A stretch of DNA of 64,000 bases from Hoylesella nanceiensis DSM 19126 = JCM 15639 (lineage in GTDB: Bacteria; Bacteroidota; Bacteroidia; Bacteroidales; Bacteroidaceae): contig NZ_KB904327.1 of assembly GCF_000379965.1 (NCBI RefSeq), forward strand, positions 620,001 to 684,000, in the 5' to 3' direction. The position numbers and the translations under genes were made by a program. The notes under the pieces are model-generated. The model was not told where the DNA came from, did not search any database, and was given only the letters and a program-made list of their open reading frames with translations. The first letter of the stretch is position 1. Every line of letters begins with the position of its first letter. Of this stretch, positions 27,187 through 36,834 are shown piece after piece.

Positions 27187-28278
27187 GTGATTGAATTAGA
27201 AAGACATATAGAAGTGCTTTTGCTGAATAATGACTGTGTTATTATTCCTAATTTTGGTGGATTTATGGTCCATCATGTAGAGGCAAGATATGATGAAAAA
27301 GACCATATCTTCTTGCCTCCATATAGAACTTTAGGATTCAATCCACAGCTAAAAATGAACGATTCATTATTAGCTCAATCATATATTGAGGCTTATGACA
27401 TCAGCTATCCTGAGGCTATTAAACGCATTGAAAGTGAAGTTGATGAACTAAACCAGATACTTGACAACGAAGGCGAATACGAATTAAACGATATTGGCAC
27501 CCTACATCGAAACGAAATGGGGTCTTTCGACTTCATACCTTGTGATGCTGGAATACTTACTCCCTATCTTTATGGTTTGAGTTCGTTTGAACTTGAATCT
27601 CTAAGTTCTATCAAAGCCAAGCGCAACAAGGAAGCTATTGAAGCTGAAAAGGAAACAACTAACATTCCTGCTGGCATACAAGCACTAGAGAAAGCCAATA
27701 TCTTTGCTAACCAATCGTCTCTTTCTAACAATACAGAAGACGAGCAAGAAGATCAAGAAAAGAGTATTCGCATATCAATAAGCATGCTTCGAAACGCTGC
27801 AGCAGTAGCGATTTTATTCGTTGTTCTAATGCTTATCCCCACTCCTTTGTCTAACAAAAAGGACAAATTAATACAGAGTGAACTCAACACAAGTCTTCTT
27901 TATAAAATCATTCCAAATGATGTTATCACCGAAAAAGCAGGTGTAAATCCACTTGAGAAGATCGCAAGTAAGCCACAACCTGTAAGTACAAAAGAGGTTA
28001 AAGCTAAAGAAGTTGTTGAGGAGGTGAATACTCCAAAGAAACAAGAAACATTCTATACTATCGTTTTAGCAAGTAGAATTACTAAGAAGAATGCTGAAGC
28101 TTATACTGAAAGTCTTAAAAACAAAGGACTTGAAAATGCTGAAATGATAGCTAAAGGGGGTCATGTTAAGGTTATTTGCGGTAGATATGAATCTGAAAAA
28201 GAGGCATACAAAGCAATGAATAAACTTAATAACAACCCTGATTTTTCAGATTGTTGGGTAACAAAAATTCAAGAATAA
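27187..28278 (+). CDS. HU-CCDC81 and SPOR domain protein
   Basis: 363 aa, GTG start. The N-terminal domain (1-135: IELERHIEVLLLNNDCV, NFGGFMVHHV) is the bacterial HU-like CCDC81 domain, predicted to bind DNA or protein. One membrane helix follows (about 200-220: NAAAVAILFVVLMLIPTP). The C terminus (about 288-363: FYTIVLASRITKKNAEAY, HVKVICGRY) is a SPOR domain that binds denuded peptidoglycan at division sites. Such proteins in Bacteroidetes probably link the cytoplasm or nucleoid to the septum. The start is fixed by the domain beginning. The FHA gene starts 2 bp after its stop. Confidence 0.88.
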   Translation: MIELERHIEVLLLNNDCVIIPNFGGFMVHHVEARYDEKDHIFLPPYRTLGFNPQLKMNDSLLAQSYIEAYDISYPEAIKRIESEVDELNQILDNEGEYELNDIGTLHRNEMGSFDFIPCDAGILTPYLYGLSSFELESLSSIKAKRNKEAIEAEKETTNIPAGIQALEKANIFANQSSLSNNTEDEQEDQEKSIRISISMLRNAAAVAILFVVLMLIPTPLSNKKDKLIQSELNTSLLYKIIPNDVITEKAGVNPLEKIASKPQPVSTKEVKAKEVVEEVNTPKKQETFYTIVLASRITKKNAEAYTESLKNKGLENAEMIAKGGHVKVICGRYESEKEAYKAMNKLNNNPDFSDCWVTKIQE

Positions 28279-28280
28279 GA

Positions 28281-28814
28281 ATGAAAAGAGCAAGATGTCC
28301 TAAGTGCGACAACTATATAACTTTCGACGAAACGAAGTATCAAGCTGGACAATCACTTATATTTTCTTGCCCTGATTGTGGCAAAGAATTTGGCGTTCGC
28401 ATTGGCGTTTCAAAACTAAAGAATACTCAAAAAGAGGAAGTTCTTGACGAAAATGCTAATGAGAAGGGCGCAGGTTCAATTGTAGTTATCGAAAATGTAT
28501 TCCATTATAAGCAGGTTATTCCTCTTCAAATGGGCGATAACGTGATTGGAAGATATATGAAGAACAGTGGAATTAATTGTCCAATCGAAACTAACGACCC
28601 AAGTATTGATATGACTCACTGCATCATAAATGTGAGTAAAGATAAGAAAGGACAACTGAAATACGTTCTTCGTGATGGTCCAAGTTTCACTGGAACATTT
28701 GTAGATAACGAGATTTTAGGAGACAGAGAACGTCGAGTGATTGAAGAAGGATCGTTATTTACGATTGGAGCAACAAGCATAATCCTTCGCTCTGCACAAG
28801 AAACTGAAGAATAA
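28281..28814 (+). CDS. zinc-ribbon and FHA domain protein
   Basis: 177 aa from the ATG at 28281, two bases after the previous stop; an upstream in-frame start at 28251 would overlap that gene and add ten poorly fitting residues. An N-terminal zinc ribbon (ARCPKCDNYITF and SCPDCGKEF) is followed by a forkhead-associated domain (about 80-170) with VIGRYMKNS, DMTHCIINV and GTFVDNE. FHA domains bind phosphothreonine peptides. Coupling to the HU-CCDC81/SPOR gene suggests the two act together in envelope or division signalling; that is inference. Confidence 0.85.
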   Translation: MKRARCPKCDNYITFDETKYQAGQSLIFSCPDCGKEFGVRIGVSKLKNTQKEEVLDENANEKGAGSIVVIENVFHYKQVIPLQMGDNVIGRYMKNSGINCPIETNDPSIDMTHCIINVSKDKKGQLKYVLRDGPSFTGTFVDNEILGDRERRVIEEGSLFTIGATSIILRSAQETEE

Positions 28815-28866
28815 TACTTATCTCTTTAGATTCAAACAAAGAACATAAAACAAACAAAATACAATA

Positions 28867-28908
28867 AAACTCCTCTATAACATCATTGGTTATAGAGGAG
28901 TTTTTCTT
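28867..28908 (+). terminator. rho-independent terminator after the FHA gene
   Basis: AAACTCCTCTATAAC (28867-28881) pairs perfectly with GTTATAGAGGAGTTT (28889-28903), followed by TTCTTT. Preceded by an A-run, so it may also act from the other side. Confidence 0.92.
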
Positions 28909-28956
28909 TATATCTCTGCTTAAGAACGGCTTTATCCCAAGCGAGATAATATTTCT

Positions 28957-28984
28957 TTATAATAGAAGAATTCTTCTATTATAA
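28957..28984. repeat. perfect 28-bp palindrome
   Basis: TTATAATAGAAGAA followed directly by its reverse complement TTCTTCTATTATAA, centred between 28970 and 28971 with no spacer. Located between the convergent FHA gene and rny, outside both terminators. Confidence 0.85.
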
Positions 28985-29049
28985 GCAAAAAGTGCCTCAA
29001 TAAGAAAAGAGCAACAGCTTTCTTACTATTACATTAGAGGTAAGAACAC

Positions 29050-29090
29050 AAAAAATCCCATGAATATTGGAAATCAATATGCATGGGATT
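29050..29090 (-). terminator. terminator of rny
   Basis: On the minus strand AATCCCATG with CATGGGATT forms the stem (29054-29090), with an additional inner CAATAT/AATATTG pairing, followed by a T-run at 29050-29055. Confidence 0.88.
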
Positions 29091-29097
29091 AAGTATT

Positions 29098-30633
29098 TTA
29101 TTTTGCGTAAGCAACAGAGCGAGTCTCACGAATTACAGTGATCTTCACTTGACCTGGGTAGGTCATCTCATTCTGGATTTTCTCTGCTATCTCACCACTT
29201 AGCTTCTCACTTTCATTGTCGTCCATTCTATCTGCACCAACAATGACACGCAACTCACGTCCTGCTTGGATTGCATACGTTTTAGTTACACCTGGATAAC
29301 TCATTGCTATAGCCTCAAGGTCATTCAATCGCTTGATATAAGCTTCAACAATTTCACGTCTTGCACCTGGTCTTGCACCGCTAATAGCATCACATACTTG
29401 TACAATAGGAGCTAAAAGAGTATTCATTTCGATTTCATCATGGTGCGCACCGATGGCATTACAGATGTCAGGTTTTTCCTTATAACGTTCTGCAAGCTTT
29501 GCTCCATAGAGCGCATGAGGCAACTCACTCTCCTCATCGGGTACCTTTCCAATATCATGAAGCAATCCTGCTCTCTTCGCTTTCTTTGGATTTAAGCCTA
29601 ATTCTGAAGCCATAATAGCACAGAGGTTGGCAGTTTCTCGTGCGTGTTGTAATAGGTTTTGACCATAAGAAGAACGGTATTTCATCTTACCTACAATACG
29701 AACAAGTTCTGGATGCAATCCGTGTATACCTAAGTCTATAACTGTTCGTTTTCCAGTCTCAATAATTTCGTTTTCTAATTGTTTCTTTACTTTAGCCACA
29801 ACTTCTTCAATTCGTGCGGGATGAATTCTACCATCAGCAACCAATTGATGAAGAGCTAATCGACAAATTTCACGTCTTACTGGATCGAAAGCAGAAATAA
29901 CGATTGCTTCGGGAGTATCATCTACAACGATTTCAACACCTGTTGCAGCCTCAAGAGCACGGATATTACGGCCTTCACGACCAATAATACGACCTTTTAT
30001 CTCATCATTTTCAATATGGAAAACGCTTACTGAGTTTTCAATTGCAGTTTCTGTAGCTACACGTTGTATGGTTTGAATAACAATTTTCTTAGCTTGTGCA
30101 TTTGCATTAAGCTTTGCTTCATCCATAATCTCATTGATATAGCTTGCAGCATTTGTCTTTGCTTCGTCCTTTAAGCTCTCAATTAGACGATTCTTTGCAT
30201 CCTCTGCGCTCAAACCTGATAGCTCTTCAAGCTTCGCACGCTCTTGAGTTTGCATCTTTTCTAATTCTGCTTGCTTTGTAACAAGAATCTTCTTTTCATT
30301 GTCGACACGAACTTGTGCTTGTTCAACTTCTTGCTTTCGTCTCCCAAGTTCTTCTTGACGTTGATTCAAAGACAGTTCTCTTTGTTTGAGCTTGTTTTCG
30401 CTTTGCTGTATCTTTTGATTGCGTTGCTGTACTTCACGCTCTAACTCTGCTTTCTTATTAAGAAACTTCTCTTTCACTTCAAGTAGTTTCTTTTCCTTTA
30501 TAACCTCAGCATCCTTAGTGGCATTGGCTATCATTTCATTGTATTTTCCTTTTATAACGTATCGAAAAAGGAAAAAACCTGCGCAACCACCAATAAGTAA
30601 TGTGATGATTTCCGTAATCAATGTTCCGATCAT
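29098..30633 (-). CDS. rny: ribonuclease Y
   Basis: 511 aa membrane-anchored endoribonuclease that initiates mRNA decay. One N-terminal membrane helix (about 5-27), a long charged coiled coil (about 30-190, very rich in Glu, Lys and Gln), a KH RNA-binding domain (about 212-275, [15 protein letters not shown]) and an HD metal-hydrolase domain ([13 protein letters not shown], His358-Asp359). Length is typical. It is the last gene of a minus-strand unit with zapA and a small coiled-coil gene, 137 bp after zapA, and ends at a strong terminator. Confidence 0.96.
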   Translation of the reverse strand: MIGTLITEIITLLIGGCAGFFLFRYVIKGKYNEMIANATKDAEVIKEKKLLEVKEKFLNKKAELEREVQQRNQKIQQSENKLKQRELSLNQRQEELGRRKQEVEQAQVRVDNEKKILVTKQAELEKMQTQERAKLEELSGLSAEDAKNRLIESLKDEAKTNAASYINEIMDEAKLNANAQAKKIVIQTIQRVATETAIENSVSVFHIENDEIKGRIIGREGRNIRALEAATGVEIVVDDTPEAIVISAFDPVRREICRLALHQLVADGRIHPARIEEVVAKVKKQLENEIIETGKRTVIDLGIHGLHPELVRIVGKMKYRSSYGQNLLQHARETANLCAIMASELGLNPKKAKRAGLLHDIGKVPDEESELPHALYGAKLAERYKEKPDICNAIGAHHDEIEMNTLLAPIVQVCDAISGARPGARREIVEAYIKRLNDLEAIAMSYPGVTKTYAIQAGRELRVIVGADRMDDNESEKLSGEIAEKIQNEMTYPGQVKITVIRETRSVAYAK

Positions 30634-30770
30634 TTATTTTATACTTTTAGTTTAATTCTTTAATTACTAAAATGTATAACGGCACAAGAATAAAAACAAA
30701 ATAATATTATTGTTTTACAAAGCATCAATTAACAACGAGCCAACTCGCCATCAATGGCTTATTCATAATG

Positions 30771-31079
30771 TTATTTTTCTTTCAATGCTGATTCGATATC
30801 AGAAGTCAATTTCTCAAGAGTTTTAGTCAATTCTCCTTGATCATATCGTCCAGATTCACGCTCATAGCGGAGCGCAACATCAATAAGAGCCATATAAAGC
30901 AAATCTTCTTTGCCTATTGCATCTTGATACTTATTGGTGTAAAAGCCTATAGTATCATTAATTAATCTGGCAGCTTGTCGATAATACACTTCTTCTTCAG
31001 GAGCGATTTCCACAGGAAAGTCTCTATTATATACCGAGAGTGTTATCTTTCTTTTATATTGACTAGGTTCAGACATCAT
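30771..31079 (-). CDS. zapA: cell division protein ZapA
   Basis: 102 aa. The beta-rich N terminus (KRKITLSVYNRDFPVEI) and the EEEVYYRQAARLINDTI segment are typical of ZapA, followed by a helical dimerisation region with LLYMALIDVALRYE and a short C-terminal coiled coil. ZapA crosslinks FtsZ filaments and stabilises the Z ring. It starts 5 bp after the small coiled-coil gene, forming a pair that resembles a ZapA/ZapB-like module. Confidence 0.88.
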   Translation of the reverse strand: MMSEPSQYKRKITLSVYNRDFPVEIAPEEEVYYRQAARLINDTIGFYTNKYQDAIGKEDLLYMALIDVALRYERESGRYDQGELTKTLEKLTSDIESALKEK

Positions 31080-31084
31080 TGAAA

Positions 31085-31378
31085 CTATTTTTCACTCAAT
31101 AGCGTAATACATTTGTTTACATCACGAATTAATTTTGCAAGTCTCTGTTGTGCCTTTTCAACATCAACGTCTGAAACTTCAATCATTCGTGCTATTTTTA
31201 GACTTTGGTAATCATTCTGAGCTTGAGAAAGATGCTCTTCAAGAGTTTTTATCTTTTCTTCTTGACCTTCAATCATGGCATACAATTCTGCATTCTCCTT
31301 TTTAATGTCTTTATATTGGAGAATGAGTTGCTGTATTCTTGCAGCAAATTGAGCTAAGACTTTCTCATTATTGGTCAT
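31085..31378 (-). CDS. small coiled-coil protein, ZapB-like by context
   Basis: 97 aa, almost entirely a heptad-patterned helix (QLILQYKDIKKENAEL, IKTLEEHLSQAQNDYQSL). No enzyme motif. The 5-bp spacing to zapA and the coiled-coil composition suggest a division-associated partner comparable to ZapB, but sequence alone does not prove homology. Confidence 0.65.
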   Translation of the reverse strand: MTNNEKVLAQFAARIQQLILQYKDIKKENAELYAMIEGQEEKIKTLEEHLSQAQNDYQSLKIARMIEVSDVDVEKAQQRLAKLIRDVNKCITLLSEK

Positions 31379-31448
31379 GAATGTTACATTTTGAATACAA
31401 AAATAGGGTAAATATATGAAAACAGCAAATTATTTATTATAAAATATT

Positions 31449-32078
31449 TTATTTACCATTATCATCTGCTTGTGGTTTAGATTCTTTCTTTGCAAGCATC
31501 ACTACTTGATAAACAAAGTCGGTAATCCACTTTTGCGAGTACCCTAATCGTTTGTTTGTTTGGCGTATTCCCACCACAGTTTTCATCACTCCAGGCTCGG
31601 AAAAATCGTTTTTATTGAAGATATCATTAACGGTTTTCTCGGTCATTGAATAGATGGCACTCTTAAAGAATGATGGAAGACGAAGTTTAAACTTCATCAA
31701 GTTGCCAGTTAACATTAAGAGATCTTGACTTAATGTCTGAAATTGAAAGAGATAAGTTTGTACATCTTGCAATTTATGGCAATTGCGTCTAATACTTTGA
31801 TCAATTTCTTTAAAGAAGCTATCATCAGTATTATATATACCTTGCATCATCTTTTTACAAGCTGACTTCTCACCTACTCCAAGTTTATTACCTTGTGTTG
31901 GCACTTTTAAAGTGGTTTTAAAAGTACGCAAATCGGGCAACATAGCAAGATTGGTTATACCTACATTGGCTGCAATCGAGGCTTGAAAATACACTCTAAC
32001 CAATGTCATAAAGTCTTCCATTCCGCCTGTTTTATTTTCTTTTGGTTTACTTCCAAACAGTTTAGATATAAATCCCAT
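31449..32078 (-). CDS. conserved-looking protein of unknown function
   Basis: 209 aa from the ATG at 32078 (MGFISKLFGSKPK); a longer frame from 32144 adds 22 residues that look untranslated. It is soluble, helical and rich in Lys and Phe, with no signal peptide or membrane helix. The start (GFISKLFG) resembles short amphipathic membrane-touching N termini. I recognise no family. It is the first gene of the run ending in rny, 70 bp before the small coiled-coil gene, so a division- or envelope-related role is possible. Confidence 0.65.
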   Translation of the reverse strand: MGFISKLFGSKPKENKTGGMEDFMTLVRVYFQASIAANVGITNLAMLPDLRTFKTTLKVPTQGNKLGVGEKSACKKMMQGIYNTDDSFFKEIDQSIRRNCHKLQDVQTYLFQFQTLSQDLLMLTGNLMKFKLRLPSFFKSAIYSMTEKTVNDIFNKNDFSEPGVMKTVVGIRQTNKRLGYSQKWITDFVYQVVMLAKKESKPQADDNGK

Positions 32079-32741
32079 GACTATTTTATAATGTTTTATT
32101 CGAATATTCGATACTTTTGAACAATTAGAATGAATAGTCCTCATTACCCCATGTCCGTTTCATTAGCAAACAACGCTTACAGGTAAAAGGTTTAAGAACG
32201 ATTCTTTTGCAAAAATACAATAAAAAGTTTAACCTACAAAATATTATTTTACCTTGTTATATAGCATTTATACGTTATTTTAATTATTTTGCAAGAGGAA
32301 ATCGATTAGTATCTATACCATTTCTACTTGCATCGTCATTTTAGATATCGAACAATGCAAAACTACACATAAACTACCCTCCTCACTTCAAACTACTTTT
32401 AAATTTAAATACAGAGAAAAGTATTGTTACATTTTTTACGTATTTAAGTAAATATAATAGTTAAAATGTTTAAAAATAAAGAATCTACAAATAAAGACTA
32501 CGCTCAACATTTTAAACTTACAAACACTTCGTTTCAATTAGAAGAATTATAAAGCATTTCAATCTAACACACTAATCAAAAGAGAACCATACCGATTTAA
32601 TCTATATCATTACCATATATTTATAACGCATTATCTTTCAATACTTTAAAAACTCATAATCTACAATTATATTCTAACTCTATCATTATTATCACTGTTT
32701 CATTGTGCAGATCCGCCTCAGAATACCTAAAATTAAGAGAT

Positions 32742-32829
32742 AAAAGCAATGTTCATACAAGTAAAAGGAAATGTTTTTATAGTTCAAAAACACTACTTTT
32801 ATATAACAAAAGCAATGCTTTTAGTATCT
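32742..32829 (+). repeat. 22-bp-period palindromic repeat array F (4 units)
   Basis: Units at 32742 (21 bp), 32763 (23 bp), 32786 and 32808 (22 bp each), total exactly 88 bp. The one-base shift in unit 1 is compensated in unit 2. The last unit has a perfect core AAAAGCAATGCTTTT. Located between divergent genes. Confidence 0.8.
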
Positions 32830-33155
32830 GTTCTCAAGCTATTCTCCTTACCAACTATGTCGTTCTAGAAATACAAAAGGATACCTTTTCCCTACAAATC
32901 ACTAAGATTCTCCTCTAATACCTTTCATTTTAAGAGCGAAAATGAACAAAATTACACTTAACTACACTATAACCCACCCCAACATCACACAAGTCAAGAT
33001 GTGAAATATTGCTAATTTATTTTATAACCTAAACATTTATTTCCCAAAAGTCCAAATAATATCTCTAAGGAGACTTTTCTTTTTACTCTTAAAATAAATA
33101 ATGACAAATACAAAAAAAATCCTTTATAAATCGTAACTCTTTCAAAATTTATCAT

Positions 33156-33163
33156 TACCTTTG
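33156..33163 (+). promoter_or_regulatory. rfbA promoter, -7 box
   Basis: TACCTTTG, giving a leader of about 85 nt before the start at 33256. Confidence 0.6.
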
Positions 33164-33255
33164 TGCACATAAGTTTTTAGAAATAATAAAGAAAGAATTC
33201 AACTATCATTGTATTACATCTCATTTGAGGATATTTCTGATTAAAACAATACTGA

Positions 33256-34131
33256 ATGAAAGGAATAATTTTGGCAGGTGGATCAGGTACTAGATTGTAT
33301 CCTATCACAAAAGGAATAAGTAAACAGCTCATGCCAATCTATGATAAACCGATGATTTATTATCCTTTATCGGTGCTAATGCTTGCAGGAATTCAAGAAA
33401 TTCTTATCATTTCTACCCCTTACGACTTACCATCTTTCAAACGTTTACTTGGCGATGGAACTCAATGGGGCGTGCAATTTACCTATGCAGAACAGCCTTC
33501 TCCAGATGGATTAGCGCAAGCTTTCATCATTGGAAAAGAATTCATCGGTAACGATAGTGTATGTTTGGTATTAGGAGACAATATCTTTTACGGTGCTGGC
33601 TTTACTGGATTATTAAAGAACAGTGTTGTTGAAGCAGAACAAAACAATAACGCAACAGTATTTGGTTATTATGTGAATGACCCAGAGAGATATGGGGTTG
33701 CAACTTTCGATGAGAATAACAACTGCACAAGTATTGAAGAAAAACCTCAAAACCCTAAGAGTAATTATGCTGTTGTGGGACTCTATTTCTACCCTAACAG
33801 CGTGGTTCAAGTTGCTCAAGCCATTAAACCCAGCGCACGAGGAGAATTAGAAATCACTTCAGTTAACCAACACTATTTGGCACAAAACGAGTTGAAAGTG
33901 CAAACTTTACAGAGGGGATTCGCCTGGTTAGACACAGGAACGCACGAAAGTTTATTTGAAGCAAGTGCCTTTATCGAAACAGTTGAGAAACGACAAGGAT
34001 TAAAAATTGCTTGCATTGAAGAAATAGCTTACCTAAATGGATGGCTAACAAAAGAGCAACTCATTAGTTTAGCGCAACCAATGATAAAGAACCAATATGG
34101 CCAATACTTATTACATTTGGCTCAAGAATAA
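33256..34131 (+). CDS. rfbA: glucose-1-phosphate thymidylyltransferase
   Basis: 291 aa RmlA/RfbA, which makes dTDP-glucose from glucose-1-phosphate and dTTP, the first step of dTDP-rhamnose synthesis. The nucleotide-binding start ([14 protein letters not shown], then [12 protein letters not shown]) and VLGDNIFYG are complete, and length is normal. The usual partners rfbB, rfbC and rfbD are not adjacent; instead a Wzc-type kinase follows after 161 bp, in line with exopolysaccharide synthesis. Confidence 0.96.
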   Translation: MKGIILAGGSGTRLYPITKGISKQLMPIYDKPMIYYPLSVLMLAGIQEILIISTPYDLPSFKRLLGDGTQWGVQFTYAEQPSPDGLAQAFIIGKEFIGNDSVCLVLGDNIFYGAGFTGLLKNSVVEAEQNNNATVFGYYVNDPERYGVATFDENNNCTSIEEKPQNPKSNYAVVGLYFYPNSVVQVAQAIKPSARGELEITSVNQHYLAQNELKVQTLQRGFAWLDTGTHESLFEASAFIETVEKRQGLKIACIEEIAYLNGWLTKEQLISLAQPMIKNQYGQYLLHLAQE

Positions 34132-34292
34132 ATAGATAACAAAACAGATTCATAGATACAACAAAGAAGAAGATAACTAGTAACAATGTGATACTTAAGA
34201 AATGATTCTCGAAAAAGATTGATAACACTTTATAAAGAATAGTATCACGCATTAAAAGAAGAAATTAAATAAAAAAGAATTAATAACGAAGT

Positions 34293-36791
34293 ATGGAAGA
34301 AAAAATCGTTTTTGACCAAGAAAATAAAGAAGAAAAAGGGAATTCTTTATTAAACTTACAGGCCTTAACCACTTCATTATTCCTTAACTGGAAGTGGATT
34401 GTTTTCTCAGTTCTTATATGTCTTGGATTAGCACAAGCCTATCTTCGCTACACAACTCCAATCTATCGAGTTTCAGCAAAGATGCTAATTAAAGAAGAAG
34501 AACGCACAAGAAGTAGTAGAAATAGTTTACAAAGTGCGACTAACCTTGGTATGATCACCAACTCAACAGGTCTTTTTAATGAGATAGAAATCATTAAATC
34601 GCACGACTTAGCTGAAGCTGCAGTAAGAGATTTAAAGCTTTATGTAAATTATAATACAGACGGAAGAATTAAGAATCTCATTCTTTATGGCAATCAACCA
34701 ATCAATGTTGACATCGATCCTGCAAACCTTGATAGACTATCAAGTCCTATTTCTTTAGCCATAACTCGCCAAGGAAACAACTATCATGTCAAAGGTTCTT
34801 TTAGCCTTCCAATAGGTACTGAGAAGGAAAGTGGTCCTTATTCTATAGATAAGGTACTTACAAAACTACCTCAAACCATTAACACTCGTGCTGGAGTTCT
34901 TAGTTTCCGCCGCAATGGAATCTATTCTATTAACGATGGTGCAACAATGTTTGTAACCATACAATCACCTTCAGTAGCTGCTTATAAATATGCAGGTGCA
35001 TTGACCATCACCCCAAATAACAACACAACAACAATTGCACAAATCTCTCTTACCGATGAGAATCCACAGCGTGCAAAAGACTATTTGGTTCAACTTATCA
35101 ATGTTTACAACCGTCAAGCTAATGAAGATAAAAACGAAATAGCAAGAAATACAGAAGAATTTATCAATAGCCGTCTTGAGAAAATCAATGCAGAATTAGG
35201 TGCAACTGAAGGTGCTTTAGAAAGTTTCAAAAAGAGAAACCGCATCGTTCAGATTGATATGAACGCTGGACAAGCTATGGGTAACGCTGATAATTACGAA
35301 CAAAAGCTTACAGAAGCTAATACTCAAGTGTCTTTATTGAATAGTATTAGCGACTATATGAATCAATCTGGCAATAAATATCAAACACTTCCATCTAACG
35401 TTGGACTAACAGATCAAAGTACAACAGAGCTAATTAATAAATATAATGAATTAGTACTTGAGCGCAACCGCCGTTTAGGAAGTGCCTCAGAGACTAGCCC
35501 TGTGGTAACAAGCATTACCACTCAACTAGACGAATTGAATGGAAGTATCCGCCGTGCAATGAGCCAAGCTCGTAAAAGTATGGAGATTCAACGCAACAGT
35601 ATCGCTTCTCAATTCGGACGTTATCAAGGTCAAATAAGCGCAACTCCAGAGCAAGAGCGCATTATGACACAAATTGGTAGACAACAAGATGTGAAGTCTG
35701 GACTTTATTTGATGCTGCTTCAAAAGCGTGAAGAGAACTCTATTTCACTCGCAGCAACTGCAGATAAGGGTCGATTAGTTGATGCACCAAGCTCAATGGG
35801 TAAGATAAGTCCAAAGAACAACATTGTCTTTATCATTGCATTAGTGATAGGTTTGGCTATTCCTACCTTAATTATTATGTTGCTACAACTTCTTAACTAC
35901 AAGATTGAAGGACACAATGATGTTGAAAAACTTACAAGTCTTCCAATCCTTGCAGACGTTGCAGTGGCTAATGATACCGCAAAAACAAGAGGTGACATTG
36001 TGGTTCATGAGAATCAAAATAACCAAATGGAAGAGATCTTTAGATCGATCCGTACGAACCTACAGTTCATGTTAAAGGAGAACGAAAAAGTGGTAATGTT
36101 TACCTCTACCACATCAGGTGAAGGTAAAACATTCAATGCTGCGAACCTAGCAGTGAGCTTTGCGCTCCTTAATAAGAAGGTTATTCTTATCGGACTTGAT
36201 ATCCGTAAGCCTCGTCTTGCAGAGCTATTCGAAATCGATAACCACACCAATGGTATCACAAACGTATTGGTTTTAGATAATCCAACAAAAGAAGATATCC
36301 GCAGACAGATCCTTCCTTCAGAGGTAAATAATAATCTTGACCTATTAATGTCAGGTCCTATTCCTCCTAACCCTGCTGAGCTTATTGCTCGTCCATCGTT
36401 AGATAAGATCGTAAATCTATTGAAAGAGGATTATGATTACATTATTATTGACACCGCACCAATCGGTCTTGTAACAGATACTTTACAGATTGCACGTGTT
36501 GCAAACACAACTGTTTACGTATGTCGTGCAGACTATACTCCTAAGGATAGCTTCAAGTTCATTAACGCTTTAGCAAAAGAAAACAAGCTTCCAAATATGA
36601 GTTTGGTTATCAATGGTATCGACATGTCGAAGAAGAAGTATGGTTATTACTACGGATACGGCAAGTATGGCAAGTATGGTAAATACGGAAGATACGGCAA
36701 ATATGGTAATTATGGTTCTTACGGAAGTTCTTATGGCGACTATGCAAATAGCCATTACGGAGACAAGAACGATACTTCTGTAAAACGATAG
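34293..36791 (+). CDS. polysaccharide co-polymerase / tyrosine autokinase (Wzc type)
   Basis: 832 aa. A Wzz-like chain-length domain: membrane helix about 32-50, periplasmic GNVR-type coiled region to about 505, second helix about 512-532. A cytoplasmic BY-kinase follows with Walker A TSTTSGEGKT, Walker A' GLDIRKPRLAEL and Walker B YIIIDTAPIG. The C-terminal tail from Tyr783 carries about 15 tyrosines within roughly 44 residues in KYG-like repeats (KYGKYGKYGRYGKYG), the autophosphorylation cluster, unusually long and regular. Controls export and length of surface polysaccharide. The outer-membrane partner (Wza type) is not adjacent. Confidence 0.95.
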   Translation: MEEKIVFDQENKEEKGNSLLNLQALTTSLFLNWKWIVFSVLICLGLAQAYLRYTTPIYRVSAKMLIKEEERTRSSRNSLQSATNLGMITNSTGLFNEIEIIKSHDLAEAAVRDLKLYVNYNTDGRIKNLILYGNQPINVDIDPANLDRLSSPISLAITRQGNNYHVKGSFSLPIGTEKESGPYSIDKVLTKLPQTINTRAGVLSFRRNGIYSINDGATMFVTIQSPSVAAYKYAGALTITPNNNTTTIAQISLTDENPQRAKDYLVQLINVYNRQANEDKNEIARNTEEFINSRLEKINAELGATEGALESFKKRNRIVQIDMNAGQAMGNADNYEQKLTEANTQVSLLNSISDYMNQSGNKYQTLPSNVGLTDQSTTELINKYNELVLERNRRLGSASETSPVVTSITTQLDELNGSIRRAMSQARKSMEIQRNSIASQFGRYQGQISATPEQERIMTQIGRQQDVKSGLYLMLLQKREENSISLAATADKGRLVDAPSSMGKISPKNNIVFIIALVIGLAIPTLIIMLLQLLNYKIEGHNDVEKLTSLPILADVAVANDTAKTRGDIVVHENQNNQMEEIFRSIRTNLQFMLKENEKVVMFTSTTSGEGKTFNAANLAVSFALLNKKVILIGLDIRKPRLAELFEIDNHTNGITNVLVLDNPTKEDIRRQILPSEVNNNLDLLMSGPIPPNPAELIARPSLDKIVNLLKEDYDYIIIDTAPIGLVTDTLQIARVANTTVYVCRADYTPKDSFKFINALAKENKLPNMSLVINGIDMSKKKYGYYYGYGKYGKYGKYGRYGKYGNYGSYGSSYGDYANSHYGDKNDTSVKR
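36639..36740 (+). repeat. coding tandem repeat (Tyr-Gly-Lys) in the kinase tail
   Basis: Nine-base units of the type TATGGCAAG, TATGGTAAA and TACGGAAGA repeat in frame and encode YGK, YGR, YGN and YGS. Slippage here could change the number of phosphorylatable tyrosines. Confidence 0.8.
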
Positions 36792-36834
36792 TAGTCCATC
36801 TCAATTATAAATTCACATTATTATAAATATAAGT

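Larger units (their letters stand above)
32079..33255. other. large divergent spacer before rfbA
   Basis: 1.18 kb, very AT-rich. It contains repeat array F (32742-32829) and a -7 box for rfbA (33156-33163). A 71-codon ORF at 32703-32918 spans the array and is rejected. I see no RNA gene. Confidence 0.65.

Noticed and set aside
32703-32918. 71-codon ORF before rfbA
   Set aside because: It spans repeat array F, has no start signal and no recognisable domain.
36570-36804. Two minus-strand ORFs opposite the kinase tail
   Set aside because: They are low-complexity reflections of the Tyr-Gly coding repeat.
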